Assembly (NCBI GenBank): GCA_024734555.1
Contig: JANPWX010000452.1
Location: forward strand, 1,493,355-1,557,354
Source: Trochalopteron elliotii
Lineage: Eukaryota > Chordata > Aves > Passeriformes > Leiothrichidae
Direction of reading: 5' to 3'
Length of the DNA: 64,000 nucleotides
Shown here: piece by piece, positions 21,801 through 34,890 of the stretch
Layout: each line of letters begins with the position of its first letter
Position numbering within the stretch: position 1 is the stretch's first letter
Made by a program: the position numbers and the translations under genes
The notes under the pieces: generated by a model
The model's database searches: none
Told to the model about the DNA's origin: nothing
The model's input: the letters and a program-made list of their open reading frames with translations, nothing else

Positions 21801-24800
21801 TTTAAGTTTCATTGAACACTTTCAAATTCTTTACACCAACGTTCAGAGTTCCTTGCACGCTAACCAAACTCTGAAAGGGTGATTTGGGCAGTGAAAGTAT
21901 TATTTGTCTTCTTTTTAAACTATTGATATCAACAGTTCTACTTTCTCTTAAAGAAAAAAGTGGATGATTGTTGCATATTCATGACTGAACTGCAGAGAGC
22001 TTGGACCAGAATTAAACAATTAACCCTCTCGCCAACATCCATTTGAGTAGAAGCCAGGGATGTTCCTACTTGGTTTATTATGGATCTGAGATACAGAAAT
22101 GTATTCCGGAGGACTGTGTTTCTAATAAATAAAAAGGCATAATGAGAATGTAACTGGGAAGGAAGACAAAAGCAGCCATGCTTTAAATTGTTAATGATGG
22201 TGCCAGTGGCTGCAGCTTTACCACAGCTGTTTAAATTGATCAGCTAGTGAAAATGTTTTGTTTTGGCATTTTCCCTGCATGTGCAACTCTTTCGAAGGGA
22301 CTTCTGGAAGCTTTTCAAAGGGGAATCATGATCTTTTTTTAAACTAGGCTTAGAGCACCAGAGTTTCCAGTATTTTGGAATCCAATATTTAAGGATGCAG
22401 TTCAGTTTTTCTTTTGTAAAGTTTTTGGCTGATGAGCCATTATTTCCCCTAGATTTCCTTTACCACTTTTTTTTCCCCTCCACAAATACTGCAAATTACT
22501 CACTACCCATAAAAGCTGAGGCAACAGCACACTTCCTAGCTGTCCTTTTTTTTTTCTTTTTCGCCCCATCTCTATTTTACTGGTGTTAGTGAGCTTGATC
22601 AGAACAGCAGAAAGGGGCTATGTCGATTTGCTATGCATCTTTTGGTCAAGCATCCAGTGTGAAATTGTTCCATAAAATGTACTTTTTCAGAGGGAACTCG
22701 CTCCTAATTTCTTTCCTGGTTGGTTCTACCTTGCAGCTGGAGTGGGTTAAGCAATATCTCTTTATAGCTTGTATCCTTCCCTTCTGTTCCAGAGAAATGG
22801 GTATGCATTTCAAAAAGATGCAATCTCTTCAAGGCAGATAGGGAGGAGAAGACTGGACTTTGTCTGTTCACAAGTGGTCTGGTAGAGTTGTTTGGGCAGA
22901 GGACTGGCTTGAGCTGGTGAGCCTTGGTGTTGTTTCCAGGACACCTGCTGCCTTGAGCTCATGAGCAGACCTGCCTGTGAAGCCTCTTCCTGGCGTTCCT
23001 GGTGGCAGGTGACTCCTGGACAGGCCGTGCCTTACATAATGTTGAGCAGACAGGTTACTGTGTTAATGTACTTGCAGTGAGGGTGGGTACTGAACATTAT
23101 TCAGGATCCATTATATATTTATCCTTATACTCATTTGTGGAAAATGATTTCTGTAAGTACCCTGTTACGGTTATGAAAGCCTAAATAGGCATCAGTCTCA
23201 AACCCTTTGACCCGTCTGCACAGAATGGAGATCTGCTTTGAAAAGGACTCCTTTATATCTGTTTTTACTCCATGCCCTTCCATTCATTTGCCTATACAAA
23301 GCAATAAAGGGTAAAACCAAAGTAACATAAATTGGTCTGTCTTCCTGAATCCATGTCTCACTAATGTACCCAGATTAACTCAACTGTAAATTGTCTCCTT
23401 TGGATGTCGTGTCTTGCTAAAAGTTTCCTATATGATTCATGATTTGGATTGCTTTTAACAGCTATTGGCTAAGCAATATGGTAAATGTACAAGGTGATGC
23501 AATTGGCATTAGTGAGAGGATGCACAGGAGCATGTAATGCAGTCAATACTACATTAACTACTGATGCCCAATTACAGAAACTGGAAGAGTGGCTTTTAGG
23601 AGCATTAGGACTTGCAGAAGAGCTGAGATCACCTGCCGCTCCTTGCCTAAAAGCTTCACCCTTTATGCGCTGGGATCAAAGCAAACATTTAGTTGCTATT
23701 TTGTCATGTATAACAACGAAGGTATTTCCCCCCCCCTTTTTTTTTTTTCCAAAAAGTGTCGCACTGATGCTTTTAGCACATGCAAAAATCCTGTCTCTAT
23801 TTCAAGACTCTACTTCCATCTCCTGGGGCAAGACTTTATTTGAATAAAAACTCTTTAACCACCTCTGCATTTATTGTTTCTCTGAAGCTTACTATTTCAG
23901 CCACTTTTTCTTTTAAAGAAGTACTAAGTGATACTTAGTGTCCTATTTCAGCATGCCAGAATGGGCTCCCTATTGCTCCCCCCAGCTCCTTTCCCTTTTC
24001 TAATCTGTATGAGATTGTTTGTGACCTTAGCTGGCTCCAAGTCTCTGAAAAGTGTTTTAAAATACAACCAGATACCACATAAAACAGGATATTTGAGTGT
24101 GCAACCTCTCTGCAGTCCACATTCAGATTAAGCACACAATGTTTCCACCACTGCTTTTAAACCCATTTGCAGTAGACGGCAAAGGACAACAGCATACTAA
24201 AAAGAGTGCATACTTTTAGATTGAACTGTGTGATCACAGGTTCTAAATCTATTTTAAAAATAATGAGCAGTGTCACTGCTGCACGGCAAAGCTAGCAACC
24301 CACAAAGTTCCTCTGGACTTGGAGCGAGATGGGAAATTAAGCAGCTCTAAGAACACTGAAATATTTTAATATAAAAGACAGCTGGCAGGTGGCTTATTGC
24401 TCTTGTTGCAGCATTTGTCTTTACTTCCAGCTATGATACTTGGCATATCACTGCTGCTTTTAATCCTCAAAGCATTTTGCCAGTACTGAGGAATTTGTGC
24501 ATCCCAAGTGATCATCCCCTGGAACTCAGGCCTGGATATCTGGGGGATGTGCCTCACCCCCATGAGGCTTGAGTGGACTTTTGTGTTTTAGCTGTCCCTG
24601 GTTTGTTCCTCTCTGCAGGTCCTGGGTTCCACCTTGCCTGCTGTCCCATGCTGGGTTAGGAGGTCAGACCTCTGCAGAAGAAGGGAGAAATAACTTCTGG
24701 ATCTCCTGGAAAGGACAGAGTGCTATTGAAGCAATTGCTCTCCTTAACTGTTTTGGGGGCAGTTTTATTGATCCCCTCTCAATTGGCAATTTTAATTTTG

Positions 24801-25079
24801 GGGATTTTATCCCTGAGGTCCCGTCTAAGAAATTACAAATTTTTGAAGGAGAGCCTTTGCTAGCCTGTCTTCCTGCCACAATTATGAGCATTGGTCACGT
24901 TCCCCTCCTGCTCCTGCCGTGACTGTGAGTGTTGGTCTCATCCCCCTCTTCCCGTTCATGGGGGTGAAAAACAGGATAAGGCTGGGCTGTAAAACATCCT
25001 GACAATCTACAGGCATTTCCTCAGCGACCTCTTTTTTTTGGTGGATGATGCCTTAACTTGTCAGCCAGCAGTTGTGCTG
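18801..25079 (+). other. LMO1: LMO1 intron 1, second part
   Basis: No coding exon was recognised. A (GT)n run lies at 21613-21626. A stretch at about 20,930-21,260 (GGATTAATTGATTT, GTCATTAGCATG) has the same TAAT-rich texture as the other candidate elements but is not called separately. Open frames such as 19289-19633 (minus), 23485-23847 and 24569-24922 show no recognised domains. Confidence 0.65.
21613..21626. repeat. (GT)n microsatellite
   Basis: This is a short run of GT dinucleotides in intron 1. Confidence 0.85.
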
Positions 25080-25345
25080 GTTGTCCATGTGGTTGCCCCG
25101 GAGCCCCCCGGAGCTCTGCCCCATGCCGGGGTCCGAGGCCGGCCCGGGGTGTTTGCTGCGGCCGGGGCCAGAGGAGGAGCCTGTTATTTTTAAGTCCGAC
25201 TGTTGCTTTCAGGTGCCGATCGATGCTCTTTTGAACGTCTGGGGGAGGAGAGCAGAAGGTGACCTGCTGGTTTTCCCCTTGCACTAATGTGTTTAAAAGG
25301 TGGCACCAGCGGTGGGGGCGTGGGGGAACTCGGCTGAGCTGTGCC
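25080..25345. promoter_or_regulatory. Small GC-rich island inside LMO1 intron 1
   Basis: Within AT-rich intron this stretch becomes strongly GC-rich with many CpGs, densest at about 25,097-25,170 (CCCCGGAGCCCCCCGGAG, GGCCGGCCCGGGG). The 174-codon minus-strand frame across it (25021-25545) has no recognised domain and probably reflects the composition. It could be an intragenic promoter, an enhancer RNA start, an alternative exon, or simply a GC-rich patch. Confidence 0.35.
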
Positions 25346-25795
25346 TTCAGCGCGCTTGAAACGCAGACAAGTATCCTGAGCTTGATGCACTTTCCAAGCT
25401 GTACAAACAATGTTTGAAAAGTCTGAGGTACCCAGCAGGGCAAGTCAAAACGTCCTTGAGCAACTTTGTATTTAGACAGTGTTTTCTCTTTGCCTTTGAT
25501 CAGGAGGGAGCAGATGTGCCTCCTCTCATGTGTGTGTTTGTGCACACCCCCTGATGTACGCTCATTCCCCGTCCTTGTGCAGGGCTGCAGTATTTAGGGT
25601 ATGCTGTTATTCCTCTTTGTTCTTTCTTATTACTGTTGTTCTGCTGCTTTTTGGTTGTTGTTGTTTTTCCAGCGAGTCTAAGTTGGAATTTAAAGAGGTC
25701 GGACTAAACAAGGTTTTAACTTACTCTCGCTCATTTCCTTATCTCTCTTTAACTTGGATAGAGTGGAAAAATAATATATATAGTAATGCTCCCTT

Positions 25796-25812
25796 AAAAA
25801 AAAAAAAAAAAA
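25796..25812. repeat. Poly(A) run
   Basis: This is an A run of about 17 in intron 1, followed by GAAAG and an ATAT-rich stretch. Confidence 0.8.
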
Positions 25813-28123
25813 GAAAGTATGCATATATATAATCGATTCCTTGACTAGTTTTTTGGGGGGCAGGTTTTGAGCATTTGGTCTAAGTGGGCTGCTCAGTGAT
25901 ATTTGTACATTCATAAAATAGCTGATTGAAAAGCAATATTTCAGATAAATACAAGCCAGCGATCTATCAGCAGTTGTAATAAAAGCTGGGCTTCAGGCTG
26001 TGATTTTATTTTGAAATAATAAGAATTGCTTTATTCTTTTTACTTGAGTTACCATGGTAATTCTGTCGTGTAGCAGTGTTATATTGATTTAGAAAGTGGA
26101 CAGTAATATTTCTTTTGTGTTATTCTGTTTCTAGGGGTTGATTTCTAATTTCCACTTGGAGATTACTTTTATAAATTTCTTAAGTCCTTCCACTTTTTTC
26201 TCTAGCAGTGTAATTTTCCTCTCACACATTGCTATTTTCTGAGCTTATTGGTTTGCTCTTATTTTAAATTAAACTTGCTGGTTTCAAATATTGAAATGAC
26301 ATCTTTGTCTGTGTCTGTACTTTGGTTTAGCAAAATATTACAGTCTGCTGTTTTATGCTTAATAATTCAAGGGAAGCTTTATGTCTGCCATCAGTGGTTG
26401 TTGGTAACTCATGACTAAACCAACACAGAGCTCAAACCTCTGACATTTTAATACCGTGTAATGGTGCTTCCACCCTGCACACTATTTGGGTTTTTCTTTA
26501 ATCTGCCTTGTGTGTGTGCTAAAAAGAATGCCAATTAAATTCTGAAGAGATCAAGAGGAGCTTTTGGGTGGGGCTGGGTCTTGGCCACTTTGGGTCTCTG
26601 TCGTGCTTGAGAGAGCCACTGGTTTTATCTATGGCACAGGTACCATTCCTGACTACCCATATTTCTCTTGCAATTAAGCTTCAAGTTTTCTAGAAGCAAA
26701 ATTTTGACTTGCAGAAGTGCTTGTACACACTCATGTCTAGCAAAAAGTAACAAACTCCTTTAGCTCTGTACAGGATTGTTGTATAAGATTTTCCCAAACA
26801 TTCTGATTTTGTGCTACCTTAGCTATGGAGCACTGCTCTTAGATTGCTGCTGCTTTAAGAAATGACAGTCTAAGCAGGATGTGGCTGTTCCTTGTGGCAT
26901 CTCTTTCTTTTTTTGTGAATGAGAACTAATGCTTCTATTCCAAACCTGGGAGAAGAGGGGAAATGAACCTCAAGCATCTTTGTCTTCAGAAGCAGTGTTT
27001 TAGATCCTGACACCAAAGCCATGGATTCTGCTTTCCACGAGGAGTCATTCAGATGACCTTTTAGTAGAGAGGGTGGGATACCTACTTTGTGAGCACTAAG
27101 GACACATTTCCTGATGGTATAAAACCACCACTGATAGGCTTTGTGGTGCAAGTAACTGGTGGGAGGGGGACTGAAGCCTTGTGCTGTTGCCCCTTGGTTT
27201 CATCCCTGTATGAAGATCACAATAGTAAGAAAAGGAGCCCAGGAACCCCAGCTGATCTCTTTGGGGATCACTGGAACATCTACAAGCAGGAATTGCCACC
27301 AGCTGAAAAGGGCAGAAGAGGAGGAAAAGGGTGGTTTAGACAGATGGTGGTTCATCTCAAAGGGACTGAGGTGTGAAGTAGCTGGTAAAAAGTAAATGCC
27401 ATCCTGGAATGAACTGGAGAGGAAACTGCTAATAATGATTCCTGTTAATAATGCTGCAGAGAGGCACTGGCAGACCTTGTCTGCTATGGGTAACTTGCAG
27501 ATCCCTTGAGATAAGAGACCACAAATCCATGTGGAAGCAGGGGCAGAGAGGACAATCTGTGCTTCAACTCATCTGCTTTTGCAAAATGAAGGCTGACTGG
27601 TCTGGATAAGCACTCTGGGAGAAGAAACACCAGGGAGGAAGGAAAAGTGGACTTTTTACCCCAATACATTAGAATCAGTAGTTGGAAATGGCTAAGAATG
27701 TTTCTAGGCTGGCAAATTAAAAGCTTCTGAGCTTTTGGTCTCTAGATCTGCTTTCCTCAGAGGGTAGTGGAGGCATGAAGCTGGCTTGCTTGGGTTGGAG
27801 AAGGGGATGGTGCAATAGCCTCTGGCTGCAGGAGCTGGACTCACTAGTCCTTCTCATCAGTCCATGTTGAGGCATTTATGTCACAGCCTGTGAAGCTCTG
27901 TCAGTGTTTCCATAAAACCCCTGTATTTTCATGAACATTCATTTATGGTGAAAGTCTGCTCGTAAGATCCTGCCTGAGGTTACCTTTTTCTTCCCTATTA
28001 AAATTTTATAAACCTGTCACTTGGCTGGGAATTTTAGTTTTCTGTGAAAGTAAAATAGAAGGGGGGGCCCTGATGGGGAAACATAGAGGTTATAGTATAA
28101 TTTTCTTCCTCAATGCTCCCTTT

Positions 28124-28147
28124 AAAAATAAATAAATAAATAAATAA
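28124..28147. repeat. (AAAT)n microsatellite
   Basis: This is about six AAAT units, ending TAAATAAG. Confidence 0.9.
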
Positions 28148-30450
28148 GTAAAAAGGCACAAGCCACAATCTTACGGGTGAGCTCCTTGATGAGAATGGCA
28201 AAAGCCATGTTTGCAGGTTCTGAACTTCTTTTCAGTGATGTGATTTGGTTTGATCTGAGTGTGAAAACCCATAAGCAGCTGCTGCTCCCAGAAGTCTCCC
28301 TTAGCTTTTCTGTCTGCAGGTGTTGCCTGTGCTCTTCAGCTTGAGAGCAGTGATCCACAAACTTTAAAACCTTCAAATAGGTCCTGACCTGTGAGGCTGT
28401 AATGGCCCTCGGAGCCTTTACGGCCCATCAGATGATGTCTGCTACACATTAGGCTGTAATAGCCCCCAGAATAAATAACTTCTTTTTTTTTAAATCAGTA
28501 ATTATATCTCTCCACAATGGAGTGCAGTGGCTCCTCATGCTAAAGCTTTCAAGTAATGCAACAAGAGACTGTTTAATGTCTCTGACGATCTCGGTGCTGA
28601 GCACAGGTCGTCTGTTTTCTTTCTTCAGCATTTTCTTTCTCGTTCCTTACTTGTATTGCAGCAAATCCATGCTACCAAGAGCTGTCATCTTACCCCAGAT
28701 TCTCTGTGATGTGGTAAACAAATACCTCATATTATGGGTCTCCTCAAAGTAATGATCTGGTCTTTCCCCATCACAGTTGCTTTTCAGGAAGAACTTCAGC
28801 TGATAATTTGCAATCTTCTTAGTAGGGCTCTATACTCAAGAGAGCAATCTTGCCATGGTGGGGAAAAGGACTAGATGATTTAATGGACTTTTTTTATAAT
28901 CATTGCACTCTGTATCTGATCTTTTTGTGGGATGCAGTGCTGCCTGCATCCTAAGTTGGGATTTGGGTTTGCTACCCCCTACCTAAAATGTATTTTCTTT
29001 CCCTATGGTTCGTTCAATTATAACTCTGGGATATATCTTCTGGGACTGAGTAATTGGCTAGGTCAGAAGTAATCTTTATTTTCACTAGAGAGATGTTTAC
29101 AAACTGATGCTGTAGTATCTCTTTAAAACCCACTGAGAATCTGATTAAAGGCCTGAGGATCTTCTGCAAAGATTGCCTGCTCCCAGTTGACTTGAAAGGG
29201 TCAGCATGCTGTCACAGTTTCGACGACTAAGAATTAACTTAAGGCTGATTCAAATGCTACTCTCTGTGTACAGCATTGATTGGACTGCTTTCAGATGGCA
29301 AGAGGTAACTTTATCCTGCAGCATGTGTGAACTCCATTTAGTTAAATAGGGAAGCTGAATGAATATGCTTGCTTGTGGCATGGGAGCTCAAAGGTGAACA
29401 CGTTCTACCCCTTCTGCCCTGAATTAAATACTTTGGGGAGGATGGGAGAGAAATGTAATTCTTGTGGTAGCATGCTTGGGATGCTGACTGCTGCAGCTGT
29501 TCTCCAGCAAGTGCAGTTCCTAAGTATCACAAAATCATTCCCTCTCTTCCCCTATGCACAGTCTACCCCGTGGGCTTGGCCGTAATGAGATGGGATTGCT
29601 TGTAGTGGAAATAGAAGCAGAGTGCTCTTTTGAATGGGAAAATAAACCCCAGACCAAATAAAATTAGCTTGGTGCAGCATTATCACTGCTCCTTTTTCAG
29701 GAACTGAAGATTTTTAACCTGGTTTCATGTGAGCATCGGTGTTCAAAGGCATCATGAATTAATGTGGGAACGACATTAATGGTGCTGACTCACACAAGGC
29801 TGTGGGCTTTGTGGTGTCACACTTGCAGTTGCTAGGCTTGGAGTAGCTTTTGAAAAGGTCCTGCTGAATGCAGCTGCCTCACACAGTGATGGGCTCAGTG
29901 GGAAGCAATGCCAGGCTGCAGACTGGTGTATTCCTGTTCCATCAGGATCTGGACCAGAGCAGGCACTGCTGCTGCTTCTGCTGCAGCTCAGCCTGTCACG
30001 TGGAAGTTCTGCTGAGCACCTTATGGGAAGAAAACAGGCTGGGCTCAGGTGTGCTCCTGACCTCCTGTCAGCCTCCTTACCAAGCCAGTGGCTCCTTGAA
30101 ATGATGGAGCATCCAGGGAAGGTGCCCCACCAGCATTAAAACTTCAGCCAGGACACAGGGGCCAGCAGGTGTAAGTCAGTGAACATCTTGCTGGAGGTGG
30201 GGATTCCTGATTTCCTGCCTCCTGTGATGTCTGGTACACTGAAGACCTTCCTGGTCACAGCACTGAAGCCCTTCTTGGGGCTTGATAGAGACGTCAGTGC
30301 TGTTCCCAACTGAACAATCTCAAGGGTTTGGTGCATCTGTGTTAAAGAGATCAGATTTCCCTGAGCAATTTCTTAGGGATTCTTCTGGGTTGTCTTAGAG
30401 TGAGTGCAACGTGGCTGTAAGCCAATATCACAGGCTAAATTAAAACCATG

Positions 30451-30503
30451 GTGTTTTTTGTTTTTTTGGTGTTTTTTTTGTTTTGTTTTGGTTTTTTTTT
30501 TGG
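30451..30503. repeat. T/G-rich simple repeat
   Basis: T runs of 4-10 are separated by G or GG on the + strand. It is low complexity. Confidence 0.85.
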
Positions 30504-33500
30504 TCTTGCAACTGTTGTAACAAATCCAGGAAGACGAGATGCTGGAAATGCTGACAGGCTCTGAGTTAGAGCAAGCAGAGAGGCCATGCTGCAGTAATGT
30601 ACTGCTCAGCTTTAATTGTGCCCAGTGCAATTTCTGTGTTCCCAGGGGCACTTGGCCACACTCACAGCCAGAGCTGCAATTTGCTAGTGGTCACTCTCAG
30701 AAGAAAAATACGTGTTGGCAGGATCCTCAGCGGGCTGATGGCGACAACTGCACCAGCCAAGGTGGAGAAAAAGAGAATGATTTTGATGTCTCCTGAAGGT
30801 GACCAGCCATGAAGTCAGACAGTTTCCATCTGCAAGACTTGAAAAATGACACCAGAGACTGACAGTCATGGCCTCACTTCACATGCACTCTCAGGCTGGA
30901 GGGGCTGCTGCCTTGTGGCCACTGTAGTTCAGCTGTGGCATGTTTCACTGTACACAACTAATCCATTTTCTGTACAGTAAACAAAGGTCTGATTGCCTCT
31001 TGAGATAAATATTTTCACCATCTTTTGCCACTGTAAACTTTTTACCGAATGAAACAGTGCACTAAGGAGCTGTGGACATGCTGCAGTAGCCCCTGTGCTA
31101 CACTTGATGAATACTCAGTGTTTGCTTCTGCTTCCTTTCATCCTGTCTTCTTTCTGCTCAAGGTGGTTGGCTCCTTCTTCTGCACAAGCTCCAAGTGTTT
31201 TAGTCTCAAATGATGACTTGTTTCCCACCCTACTCCCACCCTAAGCAGGTAGATAAAAATTTGAGCTCGACAAATCCCTTGCCAAATCCTGAATGTGTAC
31301 TGTTCTCATTCAGCTTGTGAGCTTGCAGCACTGACTCTCCAAAGAACTCTCCTTCATGATGCTTAATCAAAGAAAGCAGACTTTTCTTGGTCTTGGCTCA
31401 AGTTTCTATCAGATCTACAACAGAACAAGTCAGTTGTGAAGATGATTATGCTTGTCCCTGCTACAAGGGAGGGTCATGAGAGTTGTTACAGTACCAGCTG
31501 TGAACAGTGTGACAAGTCTCATTCTGTTTCAATTAAATGAATACTCTTCAAATGGTATTAACCTAGTTAAAATTTTGCTTATCAAAGCAAGATCTGTAAA
31601 GCAAGCCAGGTAAGTGCCTATTACTGTTTGAAGTTGTATGAGAATGCAGGAGGAGGAGTTGATTTTGAACTTTCCTCACGCTGCATATCATGATCAAGCG
31701 CTTGAGGCAACTTTAACATCTGAATGATTTCGTCATTAAAGGAGTAGTGTTGATAGCAGGGCTGTGTTTACTCAGCATTTCCCTGCCAGCTCTCAGAGCA
31801 CTCCTTCCACTTAAGTGTTTACCCTTGAGTTGAAGGGAAGGTTTTGCACATCCTGTGGATGCTGAACAGCAGGATTTACATGAAATAAATGCTGAAAATG
31901 CTTTCTATGTCGTGGAAGAAATCACTAAGACATCATGTAGGGAGAAAAACCCAACAGGACTTGATCCTGCTTTTGGGTTTTCTGGGGGTTTTTTTGGTAC
32001 TTTGCTGTGTAGGTCAGTGTATGCCTGGAGAAGAGTAAGAAATAGCCTTTGAGTTAGAATGTTTGAATTCAGCAGCAAGAAAAAGATTGAGAAGTGCACT
32101 GAGAGTACAGTAGCTTTCACAAAACACGAGCGTTTTGGTAATCCATGGTGGAATGAAATTCTGGGCTCCAGACCTCAGGTGTGAATGCTACATGCTGAAT
32201 TGCAAAAAATCCATGTAAGTTCATGTGACTCTTGCTTCAGTACCAGACCCAAGGGCAGATCAGCATGGGTGCTGGCTGTCAGTCTGTTTCCAGTTTACTT
32301 TGGGAGTAAGATTCTCTGTTATACTGCATCAAATGCTAATCTAGCTATGCTTTTTGTATCACTTAGGCAATTTAATATGTCATCCTCACCTCCCCCCTTG
32401 CCTGATTTACTCTGCTATATACTATGTATTAAGGAAAAGTGCTTTTCCTCTAAAATAGGGAAAACCAATTTGGGAACAATGCACAAACTGAATAAGGTAC
32501 ATGGTGATGTTTTAAAAATATTGGCAAAGAGATATGTGCAACAAAACACATAAGTATATTTGGAAATGTGGAAGTAAACTAGATCTCTGTGTTTTGGAGG
32601 AGGTAAGTGTAGTCACCAAGGAGAAGGGCGTGCGTGCATGAGTTTAAACCAGGGCATGCTGGGGGTTTTGTGGGTTTCTGGTATTACTGGCTCCAAGTCA
32701 GAAGAACTGAAGCAGAGAGGAACCTGCCAGTTTTAGAACATACACAGAAGAATATTTCTAACTACTTAAGGGTTTGGCAACATTTGGTCTTTATTTTACA
32801 TGATGACTGATCAACTCGTCTTAAGTCTTCTCATGAGTCTCATGAGGTTTGGCTGGTTTTGCACAGAGTGCCTCACAGAAACCAGATCCAGTGAGAGAAC
32901 TGGGAGGTGGTAAGTGTAGAATTTCTCCTCTTTGTGCCACAGTCCCATGCAGAGGCCTCAAAAGGGTGGTTTCATGCCCAGTTCTGCTGTGGGGTAGCAG
33001 AGTTCTTGCAAGCACTCAGTGCCTCCAGCCTTGTGGCTGTCCTGTGGGAAGCAGTGTGGAGGGAGCTGGTGGTGCTGCTGGCACAGGGCTGGGAAGCAGA
33101 AGCTAGCCCTTGTTTCGAGTTGGAGGCAACTGAAGACACTCCATGGGCAGCCCCTAGCCAGGAGCAGTGTGTCGCATACCCTCGCCAGCTCTGCCTCAGC
33201 TGAGGTGCTTGGCTGGAGGCTGTGTCTTGCTCCTGCCTGACAGTGCATGGCTGAAGGGGATGGTTTGGTGTGTGGAATGAAGAGAGGAAGTGCAGAGACT
33301 TTCCCAAGCTCTGTGGCTGAGCCTGTTTGTCCCTGTGCTGGCTGTGGTGCAAACCTGGAGGTGCAGCCATTTGCCTTCCGTGTCTGAGGAGCCCTTTCTG
33401 CTGCACACCTTCATCTTCACAGCTTCTCTCAGACATCCGAGTGGCTCTGTACTCATCCTGCCTCTTCAAAAGATAGAAATCTTCATTTCTCCCTCCATTT

Positions 33501-34599
33501 CTGAAAAGCTGAGATTCTTGAGTCCTTGAATCATTTGACTTGCCCTCTGCTATGCTGCCTTTGCTGCATCCCTTTTATATAGTCACCGCAGCTCATAGTA
33601 TTCTGTAATACAGCCCCAGTCCTCTCCCTAATAGACTGCTATGATGTCCATGACTTACATCCCTGAATTTTCATTACTGCTACAAAGACTTTTATGCACT
33701 TTAAAAGGGAACAGATGGATTCTTCCCTATTTTGGAAGAGATCATTCGTGCCTGTCCACCTTCTCAAGTTCACCTATTTTCATTACTTTAACTTAAAATG
33801 ATTTGTGGAGCCTTCTGAGCTCTCAAAATTAAACTGGAGCCTGAACAAGATTTGAACCTAGATTTTCCTCATCTAACCTAAAGTAGATGATAGCTTCAAG
33901 GGAGGACCTAGAGAATAGTTCATTTTGGTTATAGTTCAAAACAGTAGTCAGTCTGTTCTTTCCCACTGAGCTCTTTCAGAGTTGTTCCAAGGAAGCTCAC
34001 AAAGAGCCCTTCTGAGATTGAAGTGGGAACAAAGTGCTAATTGTTAAATTATCTTTTATCCCCCCAAAACCTAAGGAAAATCATCTGAAGGATGTTAGTT
34101 GCATACAGAGTATTTCTGTCTCCATCCAGTGTTAAGTAGTCTGTTTTAGAAAACCTTTATGTTTTGTTCTTTGCAGCTCTCAATAGGCTTTTGCTCTCAA
34201 ACAATATGGACTCTAGCAGGTGGCATTTTTGGCAAATGACCTCTTCTCAATACCAGGACGTTCAGATGTTGGCCTTTCTCATCTTTTTCAGAATTGTTAA
34301 AATAGGAGGTGAAGGGCAAGAGCACCGCTAATGGGGTGAAGATGCACTAAGATCTTGGACTGGAAGAAAAATCAAAATATTGGTTTCCAAGGAATTGGGT
34401 TGCTGGTGAAGAGCGTGGTGTGATAGCTGGGTGTAGGAGCTGGCAGCACTCCTCTCAGGAAACAAATGACGCAAACTTACAAGAGCAGGTCCTCTGCTGT
34501 GGCAGAGGTTAATTATACGAGTGGTTCTGCAACTCGAGGCTTTTTCTTCTGTGCTCTGCTCACATTTGCCTTTCTGACGTGAACTGCAGTAATGTGCAC

Positions 34600-34890
34600 A
34601 ATTCATGTGTCTCCGTCTGATTTTGGTTAATTGTAGTAGTAATTACTAATTTCCAACCCTTGACCTGATTTTTTAATCGCATTTTTTAAACGATCTTTTT
34701 TTGTGCCATTTTGGAATTCGGTGTTTGGTTTTTAATTTAGATAAATTATGCTAAAATGTTCTTGAGAGAGCTGCACGCTGAGGTCAAAAGCTTTATCTGC
34801 ACCGTGCCCATTTTCTCTAACCTATTTTAATAATCGCAGCTGCTTTCTCTAATGGGTAGCTTTTGTTGAACTATGCTAAATCTGGCCTGT
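34600..34890. promoter_or_regulatory. Candidate conserved enhancer-like block
   Basis: This unique AT-rich sequence holds a 12-bp perfect palindrome, TAGTAATTACTA (34637-34648), and other homeodomain-type sites (GGTTAATTG, TTTAATTTAGATAAATTATG, TTTTAATAATCG). The regulatory role is inferred from texture; no cross-species comparison was possible. Confidence 0.3.

Larger units (their letters stand above)
25346..34599 (+). other. LMO1: LMO1 intron 1, third part
   Basis: No coding exon was recognised. Simple repeats are an A run at 25796-25812, an (AAAT)n run at 28124-28147 and a T/G tract at 30451-30503. Weak resemblances to CR1 LINE 3' ends near 27,745-27,860 and 28,858-28,890 were not strong enough to call. 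The open frames at 32.8-33.5 kb overlap on both strands and are not credible as genes. Confidence 0.6.

Noticed and set aside
25021..25545. 174-codon minus-strand open frame in intron 1
   Set aside because: It overlaps a GC-rich patch, is Pro/Arg/His-rich with no recognised motif, and overlaps plus-strand frames.
27740..28890. Possible eroded CR1 LINE 3' ends (near 27,745-27,860 and GGACTAGATGATTTAATGG near 28,870)
   Set aside because: There is only a weak resemblance to the avian CR1 tail (GGACTAGATGAT), with no terminal octamer repeats and no clear boundaries. A repeat-library search would be needed.
32821..33529. Dense overlapping frames on both strands (up to 165 codons)
   Set aside because: Several mutually overlapping frames on both strands with no domain suggest composition rather than coding.
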